From Tolypocladium sp. Sup5 PDA-1 (taxonomy: Eukaryota > Ascomycota > Sordariomycetes > Hypocreales > Ophiocordycipitaceae), in assembly GCA_000750105.3 (NCBI GenBank), contig JPHH03000029.1:186001-250000 (forward strand): DNA of 64,000 bases. Direction: 5' to 3'. Positions 43,181-54,200 of this stretch are shown here, one piece after another (positions within the stretch are counted from its first letter, which is position 1; every line of letters begins with the position of its first letter). A program made the position numbers and the translations under genes. The notes beneath the pieces are model-generated. The model did no database searches, was not told the DNA's origin, and saw only the letters and a program-made list of their open reading frames with translations.

Positions 43181-45172
43181 GCGACGCAGTTTCCTTTAGG
43201 TTATCACTATTGAGATGCATGGCGAAAGGCACCGACATGTACTCTAAAATGGAGGGCAATTCTTACCATGAGAGTTAGCTCGTGAGACCGGCTGAGTGGG
43301 GGACATCGTGGGAGTTCTGGAGGGTAGACCTCGGAAATCATTTGCATCAGGGTCAATGTTTACCGTCAACGAGACAATTGCTCGAAAACACGTGATGACT
43401 CCCAAACGAGTGACGGCCGTGGCAACACGCAGGGTGAGGAGCCGTCGTCGAAATCAGTTGGCATCCCATCGTGCTCCTGGCCGAGGCGAATATTTATCAC
43501 TGCGACAACCCAACATTTCAGCCCAACATTTCAAAACTGGCGACGGCCACTCGGGACCCTTTAATCCAAAAATGTACCTCTGCCCTCAGCGAGAGACTTG
43601 TTATGTTTTGCACAAGACGTGGCATCGACTCCAGGTGTTTAGGACTCGGCATACGTATATCAACTACCGATTGTGACTGAAGTCGACCAACAGGCGGCCG
43701 GCCCCTCGGGCCCTCACACGCGACTGGCTTGCCGTTCCATTGACCAGTCGGGGTTGGAGACAGGCTCGAGTGTCTCTAGTGGTGCCTTGCAAGGTTCCAC
43801 AAGAGCGGCAAGACCCTCTACCTTGCTTTAGTTGACTACCTTCGTGATTCACAGCTTGCATTGTTGATGATGCCCCCACTAGCGGAAGCTATAACAAGGC
43901 GGCCGGAAGTGTTGCTCTGTTTCATCAGGGCCATCACATGATCGTTCAAAGAGCGGTGTCCCTAGGCCTGCGAAGCCACACGGGGTAACGATAGGCCAGG
44001 ATGCGGAGAGCTGCAGTGCGAGAGGCCAGCCGCGCGCGGGAGGCTTCCGGCGGCGGAGCCGTTCGGGCCTGGAGGATGCAACCACCATCCACTGTCACAG
44101 CTCACCCTGACTGCCGCAAGGTAAGTTTTGCCGTCTCTCTCTTGTCGGATGCGATAACCTGGCCGGGACAACGACATTAGGAAGGTTTGCGAGGCAGAGC
44201 CACCAGCACCGAGGGTTCTCACACCACCCCTCATGCACGCAGCTCCTAGCTGAACTGGAACGACCGGGTCCTGCAGTAGCGGCCCTGGGCCGTCGGTGTG
44301 CTGTTCTGCGCTGGATGAGCTGTGGTGCTGCAATGATGCCGCCGTCGATGGAGGAACCGGCCATGGCTGACGTTGGCAAGGTTGGGTGCCGCCCTGCTCC
44401 GCTCGGAGGTGCATTGGATCGCCGTAAACCGGCGACCAACAGTCTGGCTATCATGGAAGTGTCCGATAAGTGCCTAGCGATGGCTCCAGCACGTGAATTC
44501 CCCAACCCGCGCAACAGCAACATGGCAGTGAAGCTCGAAACAAGCTGCCGGCTCGGGAGACATGGGCGCTGTGCCTCGTTGAGTCGGTGTCTCGTCCCAT
44601 GTACGGTAAACAAGGTCCTCTCGTCGGGGGACCCAGCCGGTGAGAGAACCACAAGCTTCCCGACGCCTGGTGGGGGAGCTAGCTAGCTCACGATGTTGGT
44701 CGGAGCCAGCGGGGTACCATGAAGCCCACCAAGCCCGCCCACGCCGAGCAGGAGACGAGACCAAGGCCAGCCGGGGCCCCAATCTCGGATGGGCGTGGCC
44801 ATTCGTCGATCTGGAGGTTGTCGGGTCTCCGGCCTGCGGCATCCTGGTCGACTTGCGTCAGGGCCCCGTCCGACCAGTTCGTGTAGAAATAACGCTTTGT
44901 CCTCGCAGCTCCAGGCAGAGGGCGTAGACATTGTCCTGCTCTGCCAGTATTCTCGAGTTCTCAAGGTGAATTCTCCCTCCAGCTTTCGTCAGTTGTGGTT
45001 CTGCCGTTGTGAATTAGCCGTCTTGACTCTTGATCCCGAGTTCAGTTGCTTATCGGAGTCTGCTCTCAGCTTCGCTCCGGAACCCCTCCGTCTCGCTCCG
45101 CATCGTCACCTCTGCTGCTGGTGGTTGAAACCAAAAGTCGAAACAACAAGAACCGACAGAAAAGATATCAAG
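43181..45172. other. Long intergenic region
   Basis: 2.0 kb upstream of the dehydrogenase gene with no supportable gene. ORFs of 120-185 codons on both strands in 43.9-44.9 kb lack any domain feature. The last 200 bases are pyrimidine-rich and look like a promoter. Confidence 0.5.
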
Positions 45173-46834
45173 ATGGCGTCCCTTCCCAAGCAGATGAAGG
45201 CCCTCAGGTACGTCTATATATACCTGTCCCAGGAACCTGGTTCAGCCATCAGGGTTCGCCCCCGTTGCCGCAAGAGGCAACGGACCTCGACTAGACAGCC
45301 GAGCGGCCCCTCTTTTGGATGCGGAGGTTAACCATATCGTCATGCCTGCAGATATGAGAAGCCCGAGGACTGGTCCATCGTCACGGTTCCGCTGCCGGAG
45401 ATGCGCGACAGTGACGTGCTGATCCAGGTCAAGGCTTGCGGTGTTTGCGGCACTGGTACGTCCCGAGACCCATCATGAGACCTGTGGTGGAATAGGCGAC
45501 TGACTTGTGGTCCTATAGATCTGGTATATGAGCCCGCCGTAGAACAGGCGAGTTGCTGCTTACTGACGATCACAGCACATCCACGAGGGTGAATTCATTG
45601 CCAAGTTCCCCTTGATCCCTGGCCACGAGACCGTCGGTGTGATTGCCGCCGTTGGCAAGGCACGTACCCTACCTCGACCAACAGCTTGACCAATTTTTGA
45701 ACTCTTACTTACACGCGCCAAATCTAGGACGTCAAGGACTTCAAGGTTGGCGACCGCGTCGCCGCCGATAACAGCGAGCTGTGCAATGAGTGCTTCTACT
45801 GCCGCCGCGGCCAGCTTCTTCTGTGCGAGAACGTAGGCCCCCCCCACCCCAACAAGGCGGTGGCAACCGAAAGACCCAAGACTAACGGCAGGCAGTTCAA
45901 CGCCCACGGCGTCACCATGAACGGCGGCTTCGCCGAGTACTGCGCCTATCCCGCGGCCAAGGTCTTCAAGTTCCACAACCTCAACTGGGTCGACGCCACG
46001 CTGCTCGAGCCCGCGTCCTGCGCCTGCCACGGTCTGGAGAAGATCCGCCCCAAGCTGGGCTCCCACGTCCTGATGTTCGGCGCTGGCCCTACTGGTCTCG
46101 TGAGTTTATGGTGCGCACGTTGTGGGATGCTGCTTCTAACCATGTCGTCAAGATGCTTGCCCAACTGCTGCGCCAGAACGGCGGCTGCCAGGTCACCATC
46201 GCCGCCCCCAAGGGCCTCAAGATGGAACTGGCCAAGAGCCTCGACGCTGCCGACACGTACATTGAGCTCTCCCGCGAGAGCCCCGAGGCGCAGTTTGAGC
46301 AGCTCAAGAAGGACAACCCTTACGGTTTCGATATTGGTCAGTCGATTGTCTTGTTCCAAGCGTGCACCAATGTTCTAACGCCTGGCAGTCGTCGAGGCCA
46401 CTGGCTCCGTCAAGATCCTGGAGGATGCCATCAACTACGTCCGCCGTGGTGGCACTCTCGTCGTCTATGGGTAAGCTCCCCTTCATCTCGCGCAAGAGGC
46501 ATGGCTGACAATGCCCAGTGTGTACTCCAGCTCTGCCAAGGTTTCGTGGCCCCCGTCCAAGATCTTTGGCGACGAGATTACCATCATCGGCTCCTTCTCC
46601 GAGACGTACATGTTCCGTAAGTGCCTCCCGTCGTGTCAGAGGTTGTTGTTGTTGTTGTAAAGAAACATTGAAAGCTGACGGCTGCCACCAGCCGCGACCA
46701 TCGACTACCTCGACTCCGGCAAGGTCAAGACCAAGGGCATCGTCAACAAGACCTTCAAGCTCGAGGACTTTGGCAAGGCGCTGGAGAGCATCAAGGACAA
46801 GAGCGCTATCAAGGCCGCCATCGTTTTCGAGTAA
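45173..46834 (+). CDS. Zinc-dependent medium-chain polyol dehydrogenase (D-arabinitol dehydrogenase-like)
   Basis: Ten exons (45173-45207, 45352-45455, 45519-45523, 45576-45659, 45728-45832, 45896-46099, 46153-46336, 46389-46470, 46519-46616, 46692-46834) give 347 aa. Catalytic zinc ligands lie in CGVCGTDLH and GHETVG; the structural zinc lobe is CNECFYCRRGQLLLC. The Rossmann motif GAGPTG starts the coenzyme domain. The overall pattern (HIHEGEF, FNAHGVTMNGGFAEYC) fits the arabinitol/sorbitol dehydrogenase branch of the MDR superfamily, which oxidises sugar alcohols in the cytosol; the exact substrate and NAD/NADP preference cannot be read. Exon 3 is five bases (ATCTG) and completes the Asp-Leu of GTDL. 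Intron 4 appears to start with GC (AAG|GCACGT). Confidence 0.9.
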
Positions 46835-47238
46835 ATGGAGCGACGCGACGCTGATGCCAAATACATCTTGTAGATTAATCTTGTCTACCTTACTGAGGTT
46901 CAAACCAGGGCTTGGCACCTTTCTCAGCAGGGTAGAAAGTTTAGAGTAGGTATTGGCTAATATACTTGAATCAAACGACCTTTTTCACTGACTCCGGACG
47001 GAGTGGGATGCGCAGATCCTTCGTTCGGCTTGTTCAGTCCAAGGTGATTCATGGACTGGACCAAAGCGTCCGATTCACTGCCTCCTGCTGCCTTATATAG
47101 CCTCGAGTCGGTAGCGACCGACCTTGGAATTCTTCTTCCCTCGCCAAACCTTTGCTGTTCATACCCAACAGGAACAACCCGTGGAAGGAACAAGGCAGCC
47201 CCCGCACCAAGCGTCGAAAGCCTGACAAAGCCTTCAAG
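46835..47238. promoter_or_regulatory. Promoter region of the DUF3712-like gene
   Basis: 404 bases. A TTATATAG TATA-like box lies at 47093-47100, about 140 bases before the chosen ATG. It also contains the 3' end of the dehydrogenase transcript. Confidence 0.55.
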
Positions 47239-48164
47239 ATGATGGTCGCCAGTTCTGTGCTCTTTACATCATTTTCGCGTCCTATCCTGCAGTATCCCTT
47301 TGCGCCCGATCATACGAGCCAGCCTCGTCGTGTTACCGTCATGGATTCGTTCATCCAGTACCTCCTCGACCGATCCCGGCTGGAGGTCTCCCTCGTCAGG
47401 ATCACAGGCGCCACTGAAGAGTAGGGAAACCACCATGATGCCAGCCGTGCTCTCCAGTGCTAACCTGGCGTCCCAGTTCCTGCGTTATCACCGTGGAGTG
47501 CCGACTCACCAAGACAGGTCCCATCAGCAGCACCATGAGCAGCATGGCGATTGAGCTTACCTTTAACGGTTTCTGTTTTGCCAAGATGACGCTGCCCGAG
47601 GTGAAGTCGAGCATCTGGGGCACCCAGGTCACGGTTCGAGACCAGCGACTTGAGATTCTCGACAAGACCATCTTCAAGGCGTACCTGCGCAGCATCATTG
47701 TCGACGATGACACCAACTTCCAGCTCGAGAACGGCGACTGCACGGTCACGGCGCTGGGAATCAAGGCGCACTGCAACTACTGCCTCAACATCCCGATCCG
47801 AGGCATGATGGGCCCCAAGGCGAGCATCACCAGCCTGGAGCGCGAAGGTGAAGAAGTCACCATGGTCGTGACGATTGAGAACCCGAGCCCCGTCGAAATC
47901 GACCACGGTATGACTTTGTTCGAGCTTCGCAACGCTGAAGGAGCGTCGATGGTGGAGTTGAGGGGCAATCTACAGATCGTTCGAGGCACCTCTGAATGCA
48001 CGCTGCGTGGCAAGTTCAACGCAGGCGTGACACCGTCGTCGAGGGTAAGACTCGTCGGGGTGTGTGCTGAGGGCAGCTCGTGGTGCCGCGAGACGGCCGA
48101 GTACTTGGACGTCGGCTTGGATATGAAACCGGAGTTTGCGGGCGTGTTCCAGCGCGAGCCTTGA
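47239..48164 (+). CDS. DUF3712-like beta-sandwich protein of unknown function
   Basis: Exons 47239-47420 and 47477-48164 give 289 aa. After splicing (GTAGGG ... GCTAAC ... CCAG) the frame reads SLVRITGATEDSCVITVECRLTKTGPISSTMSSMAIELTFNG. It continues with repeated short strands of the type found in fungal DUF3712/LEA-2-like proteins: TLPEVKSSIWGTQVTV, FLK/IFKAYLRSIIVDDDTNF, GIKAHCNYCLNIP and VVTIENPSPVEIDHG. The membrane helix usual in this family is not obvious at the N-terminus (VLFTSFSRPIL is weakly hydrophobic), so either an upstream exon is missing or this is a soluble variant. ATG 47239 has a good context; an in-frame ATG at 47341 is the alternative. Confidence 0.7.
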
Positions 48165-49124
48165 CCAGACTAGATGGCTATGTTATGCAGCCTCGGGCGC
48201 ATCGGTGTTGCCAACGGGGTCACCGGCATGCTTGCGTTTTGGTAGCTCGCCAGGATAGCAAACCCGTGTAGCACGGTGATAGTAGCAAAGGCTTTTGCCA
48301 ACAGTGAGTGCCAATGTCTCTATGTGGTCTGGCTGGAGGATAGTTATGTGGAAGAGACGAACAATGGGCTCGCATCGCAGGGTCCAGGGTAGGCAGCAGA
48401 CAGTCTCGGACCTGATGGAATCCGGGCCCAGGGGCTCCGAATCAACCGAACGCCACTGACGGGAGCCCCTGGGTGTAGCGCCAGCCTGGGGCGTTGGGCG
48501 CTGTTAATTGCGGGGCTCGGCGAGCTTGGTGGACCAGCAATTGTGGGATGAGCGCGTCAACGCCGAATACCTCAGCTTTTCGTCTTCCATTGTTCAAGCC
48601 AAGCCATTCAGCTTTGCCCTCGCGTGCCACGGGACACTCTACTGCTATCCGTACACCTTCGTACTGCTGCTGCGAAGCGAGGCGACGCCGACAGCCGACC
48701 CGTCGCTACGCTGCTGTACGAGTTACCCGTCGAGGCTCGCACGATACGTCGCTCTGGTCCAGCTCAGATGCCAACCACCTAAGGTAGGTAGGTACCTTTA
48801 GGTAATTACTCACCACGCCAACCGCTGCGGACCACGGCGCAGCCACTCGAGAGCCGTCTTGTGCCGCTGTCAGGCTTGACCTGCTCCCAAATAGCATCGC
48901 TACTGTCATCGCTACTGTCCTCGACTGTCTGACCTGCCTGCTGCACCTCGTGTCTGCCTGGTGACAGCCGCGGCATCGACCCTGGAGGCCTGAGTGCTGC
49001 AGCCGCCGCCCCCCGTGTCTTACTGCCATCTTCTCCCAAACCCGTCGTCGCCTCCTTGCTCAGATGAAGCTGTTGTTGCCCTTGGCAGCAGGAGCATCCC
49101 ACGGCCGGCCCTCGAGTTGCGGAA
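48165..49124. promoter_or_regulatory. Intergenic region upstream of HUL4
   Basis: 960 bases. It contains CCGTACACCTTCGTAC (48650-48665) and an imperfect palindrome CCTAAGGTAGGTAGGTACC (48779-48797), continuing into TTTAGG. No gene is seen. Confidence 0.55.
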
Positions 49125-52100
49125 ATGGCTTCCCGGGCTCCTCGCAAGGGGAACCAGCCGCCGCCGCAGCAGCAGGACCCCGTCACCCGCTTCCACAATA
49201 ATGCCCTCCTCACGCCGACTACGCTCGTGGGACGGCTCGACGTCCCCAGCTCCAACGCCCAGGTCGACTCCAGCTCCTCCGAATCCGAATTCCAGCCGCC
49301 CAAGCAGAGCGGCTTTCGTCCAACGCACGCTCGCTCCATGAGCAACCCGTTCCCCTCGCTCTTCAACGGCAAGAAGAAGAGGCAGGACTCTACTGGACGC
49401 GCACCCCCCGAATCCGACCCGGACGGCGATGAAGGCGCAATGGCTGGGCCGAGCGTCAGGAAACACAGACGGGGAGCTCCCGCGGGGAGCAAGGACTTTG
49501 CGACGGGCAACTGTATGACGTGTGCGTCGCTCGTCAAGTGGCCCAAGGAACTAAAGGTGTTCAAATGCACCATCTGCACCACTATCAACGATCTAGTGCC
49601 GGTGGACAACGGAGGCCGTGGAAACGGAGCTTCGAGTCGGAGGCGAGACACGGGCCAGGATTCCCCAGCGTCACATCACAGAGGTACGACATCCCCATCT
49701 CCCGCTTGAAGCTGGAAACTCACAAATTGATGCTATCTAGGCCAGCCAATTTCGACCCAGCACTCGAAACGACTCGTGAGGCAGTGCCTCCTCTCCTACA
49801 TTACCAGGAAGCTGTGTGCTAGATCACGTTCAAACTCCGAGACTGGCCCAATCCCGCCCGCTCGGCCGTCCTACGGCAATCAACTGCGGGCGGCAGATGC
49901 TGCTCGAGGGCATGAGAGGACCGCTCAGGAGCCAGACGGGCGACAGACTAACAACGGCCAGTCGACGTATGAACCAAAATACGTGTTTGACGAAGCGCCA
50001 TCACTGCGTCCAAACCCTCTGCGTCCAAACAACGCGATGCCGAGATCTTACTCTTCGTCGTACCCCGACCGACCTTCACTGCGACCGCCGCCATCGGAAG
50101 CTCCGTCCAGCGCCGCTCGGAGGGATCCATCGACAAGCCGCGATGACGGGCCAAAGAGGGTGTTTAAGCCGCTTGAGGATTACATCGTTGCCTGCCTCAG
50201 TTCGTTTGACTGCGTCAACTCATCATTTACAATACAACCCCCTCGCCAACTCGGACGGCCAGGAGGCGAGGTCCCGATCCGGAGGAAGCCCATACCATCC
50301 CGAGAACCGCAGGGTGCCAGACCACCAACCGAAGCCCCGAGAGAGGCGCTGCCAATGGATGACATGGTCTCAGGACTGGACCCGAAAATGCTGCTGCTCG
50401 GCGACTTCGCGGAAAATGGCATGTGGTGGACAGGCGGACAAGAGAGCGTCGCGCGAACGGCCGCCACTACGTCAACTCGGACCGAACACACGAGCAAGGC
50501 TTCTACCTCCTCGAAATCCCCCCAAATGAACTGGAGCGAGTTGACCGATTGGTACTCCGCGGTCATCAACGTCGCAGAAGGGTGGTTTGGAGTTTATGAG
50601 CAAGTCTCACAGGACCCAACCTTTGTGTCGCCCACCGAGAGAGATCTCCAGGCCTTGGAGCGAGACTTGCTCCAGGCGCAGGAACATGTGCAGAGAGTCT
50701 TACTGAAGGCCACCGAACTGTTGCTGAAGAGGCCAGGACGTCCAATCTCGGAGGCCGCCGACCTGCGGTTTCTTCTGATCATTTTGGAGAACCCTCTCCT
50801 CTACTCGGATACCCAAAGTTTCCAGGGAATAGTCCAACCTGAGATAGGTCCTGGCCTCTTCAGCAAGGGGTCGCCGCCCCAAAACTCTTCTGCACCGAGG
50901 TCTGGGCTTCTATCTGGCCACCATTCTGGCATTATTAAACGCATCCTCGGCCTCATTTCCAACTCATCAACCGAGTGCCACAACCAATTGATCAACTGGT
51001 TCGCAAAATACCATACCGCGCAGTTCATTCGAGCCAAGGACCTGGTTTCCGGCTTTTTAACGTACCGTATGCTGCGTCAAAGTGACAAGACGCAGCAAAC
51101 CCACGTGGACATAACGGCTGGATTGATCCCAGAGATGCAGGCTGGTAGGTCTACCGGTGCCTATCTCCATGACGAAATTGGGTCGGGCTCGTCAAAGAAG
51201 AAGAAGGAGCCAGAAAAGAAGATTGCATACGCCGAAGACTGGCAAATCATGGCCGCTTCACGTGTCCTTGCACTGCTGTTCGCGGCCAACAACCTCCCGA
51301 ACATGCGACATGGGGATGAAGTGTTGCCGAACTCGGGTGAGGCCCATGTTGCCGCGGTCCGCGACGGCGTCCGCGCCAGCGGCCAGCTTCTGCCGACCAG
51401 CGACTTTTACAATCTCATGGTGGATAGCGCCGATTTGGTCGGCGATTTCGAGTCGTGGGAATCGAAGAGGGCAAAGTTTTCCTTCTGCCAGTACCCATTC
51501 CTCCTGAGTATCTGGGCGAAGACGAAGATCCTCGAATACGATGCTCGACGGCAGATGCAGAACAAAGCACGTGATGCCTTCTTTGACAGCATCATGACGC
51601 GCAGGAACATCAGGCAGTACTTGGCCCTTGATGTGCGCCGAGATTGTTTGGTCGACGACAGCTTGCAGGCTGTGAGCGAAGTCATTGGAAGTGGTAGCGA
51701 GGACGTGAAAAAGGCCCTGCGGATCACTTTTAGGGGCGAAGAAGGCATTGACGGAGGCGGCCTGCGGAAAGAGTGGTTCCTGCTCCTCATCCGGGAGGTG
51801 TTCAATCCTGAACACGGTTCGTCCAGCGTGTGCCTCGGTCATGACGCGTGCTAATATCATGCTAGGAATGTTTCTTTACGACGAGGACTCCCAATATTGC
51901 TACTTTAACCCGAACTCGTTTGAAACATCGGACCAGTTCTTCCTCGTGGGAGTCGTCATGGGCCTGGCCATATACAACTCGACGATTCTGGACGTCGCAC
52001 TGCCGCCGTTTGCATTCCGCAAGCTTCTAGCGTCGGCCCCTGCTCACGGCCAAGGGGTATCCGCGCACCCCAGGCCGGTGATGAAATACACCCTAGAGGA

Positions 52101-52788
52101 TTTGGCCGAGTACAGGCCACGGTTGGCACGGGGGCTGCGGCAGCTACTCGACTACGACGGGGATGTGGAGCAGACCTTCTGCTTGGATTTTGTGATTGAT
52201 ACGGATAGGTACGGCACGACGGTGCAGGTGCCGCTCTGTCAAGGGGGCGAGCGGAAGTCCGTGTCCAACAGCAATCGGCGCGAGTATGTCGACCTGTATG
52301 TTCGACATGTTCTCGATTCTGCCGTCGCACGGCAGTTTGAACCCTTCAAACGGGGTTTCTACACGGTGTGCGGCGGAAATGCATTCTCGCTGTTTCGACC
52401 CGAGGAAATCGAGCTCATCGTTAGAGGATCGGACGAGGCGCTCGACATTGCGGCTCTGAGAGGAGTTGCCGAGTATGATGGCTGGAGCAGCCGAAAAGCC
52501 GATGGAGAAGAACCTCTAATCAGCTGGTTCTGGGAGACGTTCGAGGAGGCTACGCCGGTCGAGCAGCGCAGGATGCTTCTCTTCATCACCGGAAGTGATC
52601 GCATACCGGCCATGGGCGCCGCCATGTTACCGATCAAAATATCGTGCCTGGGCGAAGACTCTGGCAGATACCCGATTGCAAGGACCTGCTTCAATTTGTT
52701 GTCGCTGTGGCGATATGAGTCGAAGGAGAGGCTTGAGACCATGTTATGGAGAGCTGTTCACGAGAGCGAAGGGTTTGGCCTAAAGTAG
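49125..52788 (+). CDS. hul4: HECT-type E3 ubiquitin ligase, Hul4-like
   Basis: Exons 49125-49683, 49741-51816 and 51866-52788 give 1185 aa. The C-terminal HECT domain (about 830-1185) has LRITFRGEEGIDGGGLRKEWF, MFLYDEDSQYCYFNPNSF, FFLVGVVMGLAIYNS and the catalytic Cys near residue 1153 in YPIARTCFNLL, 33 residues from the end. An N-terminal CxxC...CxxC segment (CMTCASLVKW, FKCTIC, about 130-153) may bind zinc. The middle is helical with a Ser/Pro-rich linker. The architecture and length resemble fungal Hul4 homologues; yeast Hul4 works in nuclear/proteasome-associated quality control. The last splice (GTTCGT ... GCTAG) restores PEHGMFLYDED across the HECT N-lobe. Confidence 0.9.
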
Positions 52789-53120
52789 GGCTAATTAACA
52801 ACGACATGATGGTCAGCATGGGTTTGGAGTTATATTTGGGGAAAACAAATCGTTCGATAGGCATGTACGGACTACAGCTGCGGCATGACTGGCGTGCGGG
52901 AATCAGTACTATGGTATCATAGGATGGACAGGCGCAAGGACACACTTCGCTTGGATTAGCAAGGCATGCTCTCTTGTGGTAGATGGCACACGGTGAGGTT
53001 TCGAGTACTCTTGTAATATACAGGTACTTGTTTGACGCTTCTTTGCGTTGTATTCGTGCTTTCCATTGTTACACTGCCATGTGAGCTGGCATAAATATTG
53101 TACATGCAAATGCTCTCTTT
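52789..53120. other. Convergent intergenic region
   Basis: 332 bases, 3' sides of HUL4 and the mitochondrial ribosomal gene. Nothing further is seen. Confidence 0.5.
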
Positions 53121-53935
53121 CTAAGCCGCCTCTTGATCCCCCATACCACCAGCAGCTCTGGCCCTCTTCAACATGTCCTCTTCCTTCTTCTTCTCTGCTC
53201 TCAACTGCCGCACGCGCTCGCGGTCAACAACGGCCTGCTTCTTCATGGCCTCGAGGCCCTGCATCTCGGCAATCTCCTCCTTGGTGGGCTGCAGCGCCTT
53301 GGCGCGGGTCTCGGCCATGAAGAACTCGAGGATGTCGGACGAGTCCTTGTCCTTCATGTCGATGTTGACGACGCGCTCGTCGGGGCCGGGCGGCTGCGCC
53401 TTGGAGAGGTTGGTGCGGGAGGAGGAGGGCTGGGCGTGGGATTCGACGGTGGAGGAGGAGTCGGTGGAGGTGGGCTGGCTGGCAGTGCGGAGGTAGACGG
53501 TCATGGTGGGGGGGGTTTGGTTTTGGTCGTGGCGGTTGACGATCATGGGGATGGAGGGGTTGTGGTATTTGAGCCGCGGGAGGTATTCGCGCCAGAATTT
53601 CCTGTTGCGAGTTCGACTGGTCAGAGGATCACGACGAGAGCAAGGCCCGCAGGAGAGTAGAGTAGGGACGAACCTGGCACCCATGTGGCCTCCGTTAATC
53701 TTGGTCGCAAAGTCCATGTGTATTCTCGTCACCTCCGGAGGGAGGATCGCGGCGCCGGGGCCGCATCGTATGTTGATGAGCTGCAGGGAATTGTAAGAGG
53801 GAGCTTCGAGACGGGATGGATCGGGAGAGTCGTTACCCTCTGCGAGTCGAGTTAGCAATGCACATGGGAAACGCCATCGTGGTGCCGAAGACGTACCTTT
53901 CTGAGGAGGTTCAACCGCTCTCCTAATGACCTCAT
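53121..53935 (-). CDS. Mitochondrial ribosomal protein of the L51/S25/CI-B8 family (mL61/Mrp49-like)
   Basis: Minus-strand exons 53897-53935, 53674-53780 and 53121-53601 give 208 aa. Start MRSLGERLNLLRK is spliced to LINIRCGPGAAILPPEVTRIHMDFATKINGGHMGAR and then KFWREYLPRLKYHNPSIPMIV. This is the thioredoxin-like L51/S25/CI-B8 fold; GHMGARKFWREYLPRLKYHNP is closest in pattern to yeast Mrp49 (mL61), but mS25 belongs to the same fold and is not excluded. A helical, Lys/Glu-rich C-terminal extension (about 120-208) is added. The long ORF reaching 54026 is exon 2 read through the first intron. Confidence 0.82.
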
Positions 53936-54200
53936 CTTGCCGGCTTGAATCACGAGCCCAGGGAATCGTCAATTCTGGTTTGCGCCAAACAGCTTCGCGA
54001 TGCCGCGGCGAGGTCCAATGTTGCATCTAGAAAACCCAATGGATCCCTGTAGCGCCGGACCGGCTAATCATCCGGGTGTGGAGCCCATGACGCCCCCTGC
54101 GACACGCGAACTGCAGCTCCTTTGGGAAATTTTGGGGACTGCGATTCTCCTGTTAGCTTCACATGTCGCAGCACCGACACTGCTGAGACCAAAAACGACG

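Noticed and set aside
43900..44930. Several 120-185-codon ORFs on both strands
   Set aside because: Mutually overlapping, no domain or splice logic, composition like the surrounding intergenic DNA.
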